A DNA stretch of 64,000 bases from Dendrocalamus latiflorus. Lineage: Eukaryota > Streptophyta > Magnoliopsida > Poales > Poaceae. Below the pieces are notes generated by a model, which was given only the letters and a program-made list of their open reading frames with translations, was not told where the DNA came from and searched no databases. The stretch covers positions 21,685,412 through 21,749,411 of the forward strand of contig CM029663.1 of NCBI GenBank assembly GCA_017311315.1, given 5' to 3'. Position numbers and translations under genes: made by a program. Shown piece by piece: positions 54,501 through 64,000 of this stretch. The stretch's first letter is position 1. Each line of letters opens with the position of its first letter.

Positions 54501-57146
54501 GATTAAGTTTGCTCTGGTTTGAGTTGGTTTTCCTCTCTTCTCTCAACCCCTTCTTAATCTCTTGTTGATTGAGTTGCTTATGTTTCGGTTGGTTTGATCT
54601 CTCTTCTGCCCCACTCTTGATCTTGTTGTACCAAAGACATGGATGAGATGGAGATAACCTCTTGAAATCGATCCGAGAGTTTTTGGGTTGATTCCTTCGG
54701 TGATCGTGTTTGCTGCGACATGTGGGAATGTGCTCAAAGCCATCTTGGCTATCTTCTACCCATGAGCAATCCGATCATCGATTTAGTTTTTAGTTCTTGG
54801 TTGGTGTGCGTTGCTTTAAATTGCAAAAGATCTCAATTTGTCATGGATTTTTCGATCCAAGAATGGAATAGCTTCTTGAGACTTTAAGAAACATGCATAC
54901 AAAGTTTCACGGCTTTTGGTTTAGTCAATCAAAAGTTCTGTCGATTTTCGTTCTCACGGTCGGCTGAAAATCATGTTCTTCTGTTGGAAACGGTAGTACC
55001 GCAAGACTTGTAGCGGTAGTACCGCAGTCTCTGGTCTTCGACTACTCTGGTTTCAACCATTCACTAGTCGTCGACATCTCTGGTCGTGTTTCCATTTTGT
55101 TCGACCACTTTGGTTTCGGCCGTCTACAGGTCGACCACTCACTGGTAGTTGTTCTCACGGGTCGGATTTCAACCTGCCTAAAACTCTTGGGTTTGTACTC
55201 AGATCTTGGACCGCACTGGTTTTCGACCATTCATTGGTCATCGACCACGTTGGCTTTCCAACCACTCGCTGGTCTTCGACCATGTAAGTTACGATCGCAT
55301 TGGTCTTCGACCACGTTGGTTTTCGACCACTCATTGGTCCTCAACCACGCTGGTCTTTTGGCTGCTCACTGGTGTTCGACCGTGTAGGTTTCGAAAACCC
55401 ATTGGTCCTCAACCACACTGGTTTTTCGGCCGCTCACTGGTGATCAACCACGTAGGTTTCGACCACTTAATGGTCCTCAACTACACTAGTCTTTCGACTG
55501 CTCTCTTATCATCGACTATGTTAGTGTTCGACCACTCTCTAGTCGTAGACCACTCAAGTCGAATTCGGACCACGTCGATTTTCGACCACGTTAGTTTCGA
55601 CCATGTTAGTTTCCAACCATTCTCTGGTCGTTGACCACTCGAGTCGAATTCTGATCACATTGGCTGCCAACCACGTTGGTTTGCGACCACGACCACGTTG
55701 ATTTGGATCACTCACTGGTCGAGAATCATTCAAGTCGTATCCGATCACTTTGTCTTTCGAACAGTTGCGGTAGTACCGCAGTACCAACAGCGGTAGTACT
55801 GCCCCTGTTGCTTTTTCACAATGGTATAACTCTGAGTTTCTCTAGATTTTGAGTAGGGTTTCCATCTGAATCTTCATAACTTTGTAGTTATCGGAGCAAA
55901 GCATAAGTGAATACTTAGGGGAAAATTTTTAAGACACTATTCACCCTCCTCTATCACTATTTTCGGTCTCTACAAAGACTATATAAAGCCATGATGCGTG
56001 CCCATAGATAACCCAAGCTACAAACCAACTCAGTCAAAGCAAGGGCACGAGAGGACTAGTGGCTAGGTTATTTTTAGCACTAGATTTTTGTATAAAGCAA
56101 GCATCCGAGGGTCCTAAAAGATTCGAGAGGATTATGAGAGAGCAGGAATCCTTTGTATTCTTTTGAGGTCGTGCTTAAGGAATTTGCGGTCGGCTTCACC
56201 AAATCTCTCTCCTGTCATGATTGTTTCGTCGTTATTATTTTAGTTCTCTATGGGTTTCATCTACTTCGTCCTTGATACCATGCACGCTCGTGCCATATCT
56301 TGTAATATCTAATCTGATCTGTGAGCTGCTGCGCATAAGAAGGGATACCAAAGTACAACAATCACAATCACCGTGAGATCTATGCTCCCTGATCTTCTTG
56401 CACAGCTAAACAGGTCAAATAATTCACACAAGTACCGGTGAAAGCAACCGAAGCTGCTATTCACTATAGTTCATAATCTTCAGATATGAACCAGATAACC
56501 CAATGCAGCGTTGCAGACACTGACCTGAGTAGTACGAACTAGTAAAGAGCCTACCTTGATAACGCACAACTAGGAGTACGATGGCCTATAGCAACAACCG
56601 AGCTGAATTACCATTTGCCACTGCACTCAAAGGCACATGATACCCCACCTAGCACCAGTTAAAACTAAGCTTAACAAGAACTGAATGGGCAGTCCGAGCT
56701 CACCTGGACCTCGGCGAGGCCTGTGCTCTGCGCGATGACCACCTCGACGGAGCCGTCGGGGCGGGGCCTCCAGTACCCACTCTCGGCGTGCATTGGCTCG
56801 CCAGACGCCGCCTTCCACGTCCTCTGCGTGTACGAGATCACCGGCTGCGCGCGCCCAAGCCCAAACCGGAAAGGCAAGAAAAGCCCTAAGCTTTGGCCAA
56901 CCAAAGGCAAGGTTTTTGCAAGGGAAGGGACACAGATGGGCTATCTTATTAGTTATTACTCCATAGGGGAGTACGGTGTACCTTGGAAGGGTGGTGGGAG
57001 AAGAGGAGCTCCTCGCCGTAGCGGAAGGGGGCGATGGTGGGGAAGGTGCCCTCGCCTTCCCCGCGCCACTTCCCCAACAGGAACGCCAGCGACACCACCG
57101 CCGGGTGCGGCGCCGGCGGCTCCGTGGGTGGCCCGGCGCCTTCCAT
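51581..57146 (-). CDS. Nitrobindin-like haem-binding protein (DUF1794), four exons
   Basis: Exons on the minus strand: 57146-56982, 56844-56704, 52738-52670 and 51700-51581. All are GT-AG and each encodes whole codons (55, 47, 23 and 39 aa), giving 164 aa. The protein matches plant nitrobindin along its length: AFLLGKWRGEGEG and FRYGEELLFSH in exon 1, GEPMHAESGYWRPRPDGS and VVIAQSTGL in exon 2, ELVGNASK in exon 3 and LQPHLKALLKKI in exon 4. Family members are small ten-stranded beta-barrels that bind ferric haem and can bind or oxidise nitric oxide and peroxynitrite. The proximal haem-ligand His (QPHLKALL) is present. No transit peptide is evident, so cytosolic location is likely. Intron 2 is 3,965 bp because of inserted repeats; the other introns are ordinary. 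No frame damage is visible. Confidence 0.93.
52741..52916. repeat. 88 bp tandem duplication at the nitrobindin exon 3 acceptor
   Basis: GCATTTTTGTAGAAGCAAAG at 52741 recurs at 52829. The copies stay collinear (CAACAAATCAAAACCACAGT, GGAATATACATAA). The copy next to exon 3 supplies the pyrimidine-rich acceptor (CTACAAAAATGCAG on the minus strand). The distal copy lacks the AG. Confidence 0.88.
52917..53269. other. Intron 2 sequence with poly-C/CA and poly-G tracts
   Basis: A (C)n tract of about 20 bases followed by (CA)n lies at about 53017-53050, and a (G)n run at about 53200. The rest is ordinary AT-rich intron. Such tracts are prone to assembly and length errors. Confidence 0.6.
53270..56350. 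repeat. Repeat invasion of nitrobindin intron 2 (TCGACCACG and GCGGTAGTACCGC motifs)
   Basis: This contains a dense degenerate array at about 55030-55760 built from TTGGTCTTCGACCACG and TTTCGACCACTCAYTGGTC units. GCGGTAGTACCGCA occurs near 55010 and 55768. A segment at 54140-54790 is homologous to the 28.9-30.1 kb block. TATATAAAGCC at 55981 is a possible LTR-type TATA. There is no gag, pol or transposase, and I could not fix the outer ends or find a target duplication. Confidence 0.6.
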
Positions 57147-57305
57147 TTCTTGGGGTCTCCGGTTAGAATTTTGGATTTTCTCCTGCCTGCTGGTCAGGTC
57201 CTCCGTACTCTCTGTATTCGCGGGGCACTTGATGGTGAACTGCCAACTGGCAAGACCCTATGTATGGAATCCAAGTTGGGACATTTATCGGGGGACGCTC
57301 GTTCG
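57147..57305 (-). promoter_or_regulatory. Remaining proximal upstream region of the nitrobindin gene
   Basis: Only about 160 bp separate the start codon from the nested repeat cluster. No clear TATA box is seen on the minus strand. Much of any original promoter is either in this short stretch or has been displaced beyond the cluster. Confidence 0.4.
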
Positions 57306-57381
57306 ATAGAAGCGGCTCTGTTTCTCGAATGCGGGTTCCCTATCCTCTCTCTCTATTTCTCTCCCTATTCGCTCAATCTAA

Positions 57382-58696
57382 GAGCAACTCCAGCAGGGCC
57401 CCTACTTGAGCCCTCAAAACTCAAATTTGAGGGCTTGAGCCAAAAAACGAGCTCCAGCAGAGCCCCTACTAGAGCCCTCAAATTTGAGGAGGCCCTCAAA
57501 TCACCCTCCCACCCCTCATTCCTAGGGGCCCCCTACTCCAGCCCTCATTTTTCAGCTTTCCTCGTTTTTTGTGGAACATTTGTGCTTTCAATTTAAATTC
57601 GGAACAAATTTGAATTTAAATTTGAATATTCGTATTTGAATTCATATTTGAATTCGGAACAAATTTGAATTTAAATTTTAATGTTATGTGATGAACTTTG
57701 TGCTTTCAATTTAAATTCGAAACAAATTTGAATTTAAATTTGAATATTCGTATTTGAATTCGGAACAAATTTGAATTTAAATTTGAATGTTATGTGATGA
57801 ACTTTGTGCTTTCAATTTAAATTCGGAACAAATTTGAATATTCGTATTTGAATTCGGAACAAATTTGAATTTAAATTTGGATGTTATGTGATGAACTTTG
57901 TGCTTTCAATTTAAATTCGGAACAAATTTGAATTTAAATTTGAATATTCGTATTTGAATTCATATTTGTGCTTTCAATTTAAATTCGGAATAAATTTGAA
58001 TATTCGTATTTGAATTCGAAACAAATTTGAATGTTATGTGATGAACTTTGTGCTTTCAATTTAAATTCGAAACAAATTTGAATTTAAATTTGAATATTCG
58101 TATTTGAATTCGGAACAAATTTGAATTTAAATTTGAATGTTATGTGATGAACTTTGTGCTTTCAATTTAAATTCGGAACAAATTTGAATATTCGTATTTG
58201 AATTCAGAACAAATTTGAATTTAAATTTGGATGTTATGTGATGAACTTTGTGCTTTCAATTTAAATTCGGAACAAATTTGAATTTAAATTTGAATATTCG
58301 TATTTGAATTCATATTTGTGCTTTCAATTTAAATTCGGAATAAATTTGAATATTCGTATTTGAATTCGAAACAAATTTGGATGTTATGTGATGAACTTTG
58401 TGCTTTCAATTTAAATTCGGAACAAATTTGAATTTAAATTTGAATATTCGTATTTGAATTCATATATTTAAATATTGTCCCTCATTGTGAAATCATAAAT
58501 ATTTTATTATGTATTGTGCTTTTGTCTCATACATATGCATATAGTGTGTGAGGAAATAGAGGGAATTGAGAAGTAGGGGCCCTGTTTTGAGGGCTCCTGC
58601 TGGAGTGCAGCCCAGAAAACAGGGCTCTCAAAAGTAGCGGGAGCCCTCAAATGAAAAGTAGGGGCCCTGTTTTGAGGGCTACTGCTGGAGTTGCTC
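57382..58696. mobile_element. Tourist-like element 1 (GAGCAACTCCAGCAG ends)
   Basis: The left end GAGCAACTCCAGCAGGGCCC and right end GGGCTACTGCTGGAGTTGCTC are flanked by TAA at 57379-57381 and 58697-58699. The interior is a tandem array of AAATTTGAATTTAAATTTGA, AATATTCGTATTTGAATTC and TTATGTGATGAACTTTGTGC modules, repeated in a higher-order pattern. No open frame. Confidence 0.8.
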
Positions 58697-58699
58697 TAA

Positions 58700-59677
58700 G
58701 ATCAACTCCAGCAGGACCCCTATTTGAGCCCTCAAACCTCATATTTGAGAACCAGAGCAAAAAACTGAACTCCAGCAGAGCCCCTATTTGGCTCTCAAAA
58801 ATAGGAGGCCTCTCAAATGAGGTCTCCAAGCCCTCATTCCCAAGGGCCCCCTACTCCGGCTCTCATTTTTCAGCTTTCCTCGTTTTTTTGTGGAACATTT
58901 GTGCTTTCAATTTAAATTCGGAACAAATTTGAATTTAAATTTGAATATTCGTATTTGAATTCATATTTGAATTCGGAACAAATTTGAATTTAAATTTGAA
59001 TGTTATGTGATGAACTTTGTGCTTTCAATTTAAATTCGGAACAAATTTGAATTTAAATTTGAGTATTTGTATTTGAATTCGGAACAAATTTGAATTTAAA
59101 TTTGAATATTCGTATTTGAATTCGTGTTTGAATATTCGTATTTGAATTCGGAACAAATTTGAATTTAAATTTGAATGTTATGTGATGAACTTTGTGCTTT
59201 CAATTTAAATTCGGAACAAATTTGAATTTAAATTTGAATATTCGTATTCGAATTCATATTTGTGCTTTCAATTTAAATTCGGAATAAATTTGAATTTAAA
59301 TTTGAATATTCGTATTTGAATATTCGTATTTGAATTCATATTTGAATTCGGAACAAATTTGAATGTTATGTGATGAACTTTGTGCTTTCAATTTAAATTC
59401 GGAACAAATTTGATTTTAAATTTGAATATTCGTATTTGAATTCATATATTTAAATATTGTCCCTCATTGTGAAATCATAAATATTTTATTGTGTATTGTG
59501 CTTTTGTCCCATACATATGCATATAGTGTGTGAGGAAATAGAGAGAATTGAGAAGTAGGAGCCCTGTTTTGAGGGCTCCTGCTGAAGTGCAGCTCAGAAA
59601 ACAGGGCCCTCAAAGTAGGGGGAGCCCTCAAATGAAAAGTAGGGGTCCTGTTTTGAGGGCTACTGCTGGAGTTGCTC
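58700..59677. mobile_element. Tourist-like element 2, sharing a TAA with element 1
   Basis: Begins GATCAACTCCAGCAGGACCC and ends CTGCTGGAGTTGCTC, with TAA at 58697-58699 and 59678-59680. It carries the same interior modules and the same subterminal AATCATAAATATTTTATT and ATACATATGCATATAGTGTG as element 1, but fewer repeats. Confidence 0.8.
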
Positions 59678-59959
59678 TAAACCACTCAAATCTTATCTAA
59701 TGACTAGTTTTTTTATATTTTCACCATTTGCCCATCCATTATAAATAATAAAAAATACAAAAAAATTATTATAATTTTTTACAGAAATTATAATTTTATT
59801 TTTTTCTGTAAAAAAATTATAGTAAAAAAACAAAATTTATTTTTTCTGTATTTTTTTATTATTTATGATGGATGGGCAAACGGTGAAAATATAAAAAAAA
59901 CTAGCCATTGGATGAAATGTGAATGGTTTAGATTGAGGGGATAGGGAGAAGGGGATAGG

Positions 59960-60375
59960 GAAGCTTCTCGAATGGGGCTTCTCTATCCCCCTCTCCCTAT
60001 TCCCCTCCCTATTCCTCTTCCCTATCCCCCTCTCCTTATTCCCCTCCCTATTCCCTCAATCTAAACAATTCAAATTTCATCCAATGGCTAGTTCTTTTAT
60101 ATTTTCACCATTTGCCCATCCATTATAAATAATAAAAAAATACAGAAAAAAATAAAATTTATTTTTTATTATAATTTTTTTACAGAAATTATAATTTTAT
60201 TTTTTTCTGTAAAAAAATTATAGTAAAAAAATAAATTTTATTTTTTTCTGTATTTTTTTATTATTTATGATGGATGGGCAAATGGTGAAAATATAAAAAA
60301 ACCTAGCCATTGGATGAAATGTGAGTGGTTCAGATTGAGGGAATAGGGAGAAGGGGATAGGGAAGCTCCATTCCT
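59960..60375. mobile_element. Outer foldback element 2 (intact copy)
   Basis: TCCCTCAATCTAAACAATTC ... CTAGTTCTTTTATATTTTCA on the left pairs with AACCTAGCCATTGGATGAAA ... CAGATTGAGGGAATAGGG on the right. The centre consists of complementary A/T runs (TTTTTTACAGAAATTATAAT against TTTTCTGTAAAAAAATTATA). It is adjacent to, and slightly overlaps, the right end of foldback 1. Confidence 0.75.
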
Positions 60376-60379
60376 GTTT

Positions 60380-60630
60380 CTCATGGGTGAGTTTTTTTTC
60401 TGAGATTTATGAATTATAATTTAAATTTTAAAATGTTGATTATTCGTAAAAGGCGGTACGTGGAGAAAAAATAGTTGCATATGATTTTGTTCAATACAAC
60501 TAAACTCAGTATATTTTTTGTTACAATCTTCTTGTTGACTCTATCTTGAAAAAACGCATCGTTTAAAAACTAGTTACTGTAGCATAAGTTATAAGCCAAA
60601 GTCATAAATAGAAAAGAAGGGAGCCCATTT
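60380..60630. mobile_element. AT-rich MITE related to 21570-21820
   Basis: Shared ordered words with the 21.6 kb copy: GAGAAAAATAGTCATATATA-like, ACAACTAAACTCAGTA, CTTGAAAAAACGCATCGTTT and GTAGCATAAGT. Termini not resolved. Confidence 0.55.
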
Positions 60631-61269
60631 CAGTCATCATTAGATTCATTTAAAATGATCAATCTCAACCGTTCAATCTGATATAACAAAAATTCGTGAA
60701 ACTCAATAATAAGTTACTTGGCTTTCAACAAAAACTCATCTCACATGCAACAAAGACAAAACACAAACTAAAAAAGTACAACAAACAGAATTATTTGTGC
60801 AACAACGGCAGGGCAGGGAAGGCCCCGTCGAGACACGGAGCACCAAGGAAGGCCGGTGAAGGCATGGAAGACTGGCGGGGAATCCAGTAAGGGAACACCA
60901 GGGAAAACTCACCTCAGGACCGGATCCAGTGAAGCCAAGCCCCCAAATCACCATGGGACGGCCAGATTTGAGACCGGCGGCGTGGAAAGAGATGAGAAGA
61001 ACGAGGTGAAATTGGGCACATCGGCGATGCCAAAAATGGGCGAGCCGGGGGAAGGAGAGGCAGAGCATGGGGGTGACACAAGGAGGCGCACCAACTACGG
61101 AGCCGTGGTCGGCGGAGCCAAGGCCAGCAGCATGGTTGGGAGAGAGAAAGGCAAAAAGAGATCCAGCAGAAGCGTGTGCGGGTGACGAGAAGAGATAAGA
61201 GGCGAAGAGGAGCGCCATATAAAGAGAAGGGACCGACGGGCCATATAAACTAATTCCAGGGAAGCTGAA
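60631..61269. other. Intergenic; no gene recognised
   Basis: Moderately GC-rich at about 60800-61200, with overlapping frames on both strands (plus 60856-61185 and minus 60736-61218). These have charged or low-complexity translations and no domain. Not supported as a gene. Confidence 0.4.
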
Positions 61270-61548
61270 TCTTTACTATTATAAAAGTGTGAGTTGGTGG
61301 TTGGTCCGTTCTCCCTCCTCTCTTTTCAGCCATCCGATTTGATCTAGACCACTCGTCTCTCTCCTCTCTCTCTCTCTCTCAGGATACAACCGCCCACCCC
61401 CTCCACTTTTCCCATCTCCTCGCGCATTCTGGCCACCTTTCTCTCTCTGTCGCTTGCTCTCCAATGTTTGATATGTGAAGTTGGTCAGGCAGTAAGTTTC
61501 GTCTCATTATTTTTATGACTCCGTTACAACGCACGGGTCTCTAACTAG
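61270..61548 (+). mobile_element. Small non-autonomous Helitron-like element (279 bp)
   Basis: Starts TCTTTACTATTATAAAAG after an A (61269) and ends CTCTAACTAG before a T (61549), matching Helitron TC...CTRR ends inserted between A and T. A short hairpin, CCGT ... ACGG (in CTCCGTTACAACGCACGGG), lies about ten bases before the 3' end. The CAACGCACGGG ... CTAGT ending is a very common Helitron terminus in grasses. It contains a (CT)n run near 61365. No coding. Confidence 0.65.
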
Positions 61549-62700
61549 TAAAGAGATAAATAGTGAAGTGGTATATATATGCGCTTATACCAAATAAATA
61601 GTTACAAATTTTATATCCCCAGTCAATAATACTAGCAATCAGCAAAAAGATACGAACCCTGAAAATCAAGATGATCTAAATGTGCAAAATTAATTAACAA
61701 GGGTTGTTGCTTCATCTAATATATGACCAAAAATTTGAAAATGAATTCTAGCCTAAAATAATGTAGGAGAAGATTTGGTTCCAGGGGAGGAGATCGTCTA
61801 GACCACCACTAAGGGGATAATTGATCATATACCTAAAACTTGAGGTACAATTGATGATTTGCCTTATGATATCTTACTGACATATGGGCCCAGTGACACA
61901 AAAAGGGCAAATGATCAATTGCACCTCAACTTATGGGGTATATGATCAAATGCCCCACCACTGAGACCACTATCTATCAGTCATGCAAGTAAAGTAGGCT
62001 TTTAAGCATATTGTGGTACATGAAATATTTTGAATACAATTATTTTATATGATCATCTTGCATTAAAGGTAATTTCTAAAAGAAAACAAAAGTGACAAGA
62101 GAAAGGGAACATGATAAGAAAATAACGATGGCAGGACCACTGGAGAAGCAGTGCCTACAAAGAAAAATAGTAAAGGAGAGTAGAGGGTGTTCTAGTAGAG
62201 ATTCAGAGACAGGTGAGACCCTCTACATATGAATATAATATAAGGACTAGAAAAAACCTTTATTCTAGAATGAGCCATAAAATAGTATCAATCATATTTT
62301 TCATCTCAGGCGGGCAGAATATGTTACTCTCTTTTATTTCTAATACCTCTATAATGGGTAAGTAATAAATTAGGAGAGGGACTCGGAACCGGTAGAGAAC
62401 CCAGGAGTTCCAAGGCGTTTATATTAGCATATGTGGAGTGTCGAGTATTCAAACCCACTTGACCAACAGTTATCTAAATAGTCAGATGGAGATATGTAAT
62501 AAGAGTCAAGAAAACATTATGTATTCTGAATTTGGGATCGCATCAAGGGTAATACGAAAGACCTAGTATCCATAAAAATTTAGAATAGCTATGGGTAAGT
62601 GATACAAGTCTGTGCGGTATTTAACAAATCATGAATTCATGTCAATCTCTTGGATAAGAGTCTACGAAAATCACTAGGGCTTTTTCTTCCCTAGAATAAT
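61549..62700. other. Intergenic, with a GATCATATACC-type foldback MITE at 61805-61975
   Basis: AATTGATCATATACCTAAAA at the left and GGGGTATATGATCAAATG at the right are inverted ends, with GATTTGCC/GGCAAATGATCAATTG inside. The family is as at 14254-14397. The rest is AT-rich, with no open frame of note. Confidence 0.5.
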
Positions 62701-63106
62701 TGTTAGAGTAATTTCAAAAGTTAAAATATTGCCAACTCTTCAAAATGTTAATTAATGGATTTTCTGAATAACAGCTCATGTAAGAATCGGACAATTGTGA
62801 GGATAAATGTGCATCATTATTTGAAAACTTATTAAGTACTTCATATTCACTCTTACTACTAAATCTTCCAATTGTAGTTATGGCCCCCCACAGGCATCCA
62901 TTTGGCCTACTGGGCCAAGAGGCCCCAATAAGGCATGCAAAAGACATGTGTACCCTTCGAATAGTACCCTATGGTAGGGGTGTTATTATAATAAGGCCTT
63001 ATGGCCATGTATATATACTTCTTGGGTTAACAAGGGAGAGGGTATAGTTCATTTCTCATACTCACTCTAGTAGTCCCCTCTTTTACTACTTGACCCACGG
63101 CCACAA
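62701..63106 (+). repeat. LTR-like segment (406 bp) of a retroelement running off the window
   Basis: Begins TGTTAGAGTAATTTC and ends GGCCACAACA (TG...CA). It contains CATGTATATATACTTC, a possible TATA box, about 100 bp from its end. It is followed by GTTGGCGCTTTCAAAAG, which could be a primer-binding site of the TTGGCGC class used by some grass gypsy elements. The partner LTR is outside the window, so the call is tentative. Confidence 0.45.
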
Positions 63107-64000
63107 CAGTTGGCGCTTTCAAAAGACTTTGTCCCATCACCAACTTCTTCGATGCCCATCTAAAGGGTGGGAGATGGAGCACACACCTTTTTAGACTTCA
63201 TCCTGCCACCAACTTCTTTGACGCCCACCCGAAGGGTAGGGAATGGAGCGTGCTTTCAAAAGACTTTGTTCCGCCGCTGAATTCATTGACACCTGTCCGG
63301 AAGGGGGACGAAGCGCGCACTTTTCAAAGACTTCGTAACGCCGCCGACTTCGTTGATGCTTGTCCGAAGGGTGGGCGACGGAGCACGCTTTCAAAAGACT
63401 TCGTCCTGCCGTCAACTTCATCAACACCTATCCGAAGGGTGGGGGACGGAGCGTGCTTACAAAAGACTTTGTAACACCGCCCGTCCGATGGGTAGGGGAC
63501 AGAGCATGTGCCTTTTTAGAATTTGTCCTGCCGCCAACTTCATCGACGCCCGTCCAAAGCGTCAGGGATGGAGAGCGCTATCAAAAGACTTCATCCCGCC
63601 ATCGACTTCATCGACGCCCATCTAAAGGGTGGGGGATAGAGCGCGCTTTTTGTATTTCATCCCACAGTCGACTTCATCAAGGCCCGTTCGAGGGGTGGGG
63701 GATGGAGCGCACACTTTTTTAGACTTCATCCCACTACAGACTTTGTTGATGCCCGTCCAAAGGGTGGAGGATGGAGCATGCACCTTTTTAGACATTGTCC
63801 TACTGCCGACTTCATTAACAACCGTTCGAAGGGTGGGGAACGGAGCATGCGCCTTTTTAGAATTCGTCTCACTGTCGACTTCATTGATGCACGTCCGAAG
63901 GGTGAGGGATAGAGCATGCTTTCAAAAAACTTCGTCCCACCGCCAACTTCGTCGACGCCCATTCGAAGGGTGGGGGACAGAGTGTGTGCTTTTTTAGACT
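63107..64000. repeat. ~68 bp minisatellite, about 13 copies, continues past the window
   Basis: The core CCGAAGGGTGGGGGAYGGAG recurs near 63160, 63230, 63297, 63363, 63431, 63484, 63552, 63620, 63688, 63756, 63825, 63893 and 63962. Spacing is mostly 66-70 bp, with one short unit of about 53 bp. Units also share CAAAAGACTTCGTCCCGCCG and CTTCRTCGACGCCC. The open frames seen here are repeats of the unit in translation and are not genes. Confidence 0.88.

Larger units (their letters stand above)
57306..59975. mobile_element. Outer foldback element 1, split by two tandem Tourist-like elements
   Basis: The left side (CTCGAATGCGGGTTCCCTAT ... CGCTCAATCTAA) pairs with the right side, read on the other strand (CATTCGAGAAGCTTCCCTAT ... 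CCCCTCAATCTAA). The inner arms share CTAGTTTTTTTATATTTTCA and TTTGCCCATCCAT. The left arm is interrupted at its CTAA by the elements at 57382-59677. A second copy follows at 59960-60375. Confidence 0.7.

Noticed and set aside
55097..55634. Frames with repeated HWSSTTLVFDH-like text
   Set aside because: Translation of the TCGACCACG tandem array; the frame switches with the repeat.
60736..61218. Overlapping 109- and 160-codon frames on opposite strands
   Set aside because: Low-complexity charged or hydrophobic shadows of each other with no recognised domain.
63191..63997. Frames with repeated RRVGDGA-like text on both strands
   Set aside because: Translation of the 68 bp minisatellite, not proteins.
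63107..64000. Possible CRISPR-like regular repeats
   Set aside because: Units are contiguous and diverged with no unique spacers, and the genome is a plant's; it is a minisatellite.

Overview
This window is plant nuclear DNA, very probably from a grass and most likely rice (Oryza) or a close relative. The evidence is: small-exon GT-AG genes beside one GC-rich intronless gene; abundant grass-type MITEs (Stowaway, Tourist-like and hAT-like); gypsy and copia elements primed by initiator tRNA-Met; and four genes that I remember as neighbours in rice. I recall similar gene sets on rice chromosomes 1 and 5, but could not check this.

Four protein-coding genes are supported. (1) An intronless purine permease lies at 8617-9726 on the minus strand. 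(2) A nine-coding-exon YTH-domain (ECT/YTHDF-type) m6A reader lies at 15535-20930 on the minus strand; its reconstructed protein is 648 aa. (3) Cytosolic ribosomal protein eL43 (RPL37A) lies at 35355-49787 on the plus strand, with five coding exons and 92 aa. (4) A nitrobindin-like haem protein lies at 51581-57146 on the minus strand, with four exons and 164 aa. A bHLH exon fragment sits at 10485-10615. The genes do not form a pathway. Permease, RNA reader, ribosomal protein and haem protein are independent single-copy-style genes embedded in repeats.

Layout: 1-12.3 kb is dominated by an unclassified dispersed family made of degenerate TGAAACTT arrays joined to CT-rich gene-like segments. PUP and YTH follow. 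From 21.2 to 35.1 kb the DNA is intergenic: MITEs, a ~475 bp near-perfect foldback, and diverged copies of a repeat family rich in GGTCTGACCGG-like and TCGACCACG-like motifs, including a 721 bp tandem duplication.

The RPL37A locus is the most striking part. A 248 bp hAT-like MITE with an 8 bp target duplication sits 20 bp before its start codon. Intron 3 is 11.7 kb and holds a complete LTR-to-LTR, coding-poor gypsy element (minus strand, 5 bp target duplication) and a 3'-truncated copia element (plus strand). The intron 2 acceptor, as read, lacks AG. The nitrobindin gene has its own ~3 kb repeat invasion in intron 2, and a ~3 kb nested MITE and foldback cluster just upstream. The window ends in a Helitron-like element, an LTR-like segment and a 68 bp minisatellite that runs off the edge.

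I found no tRNA or rRNA gene, CRISPR array or viral gene. Most long open frames in GC-rich or tandem-repeat stretches are compositional.
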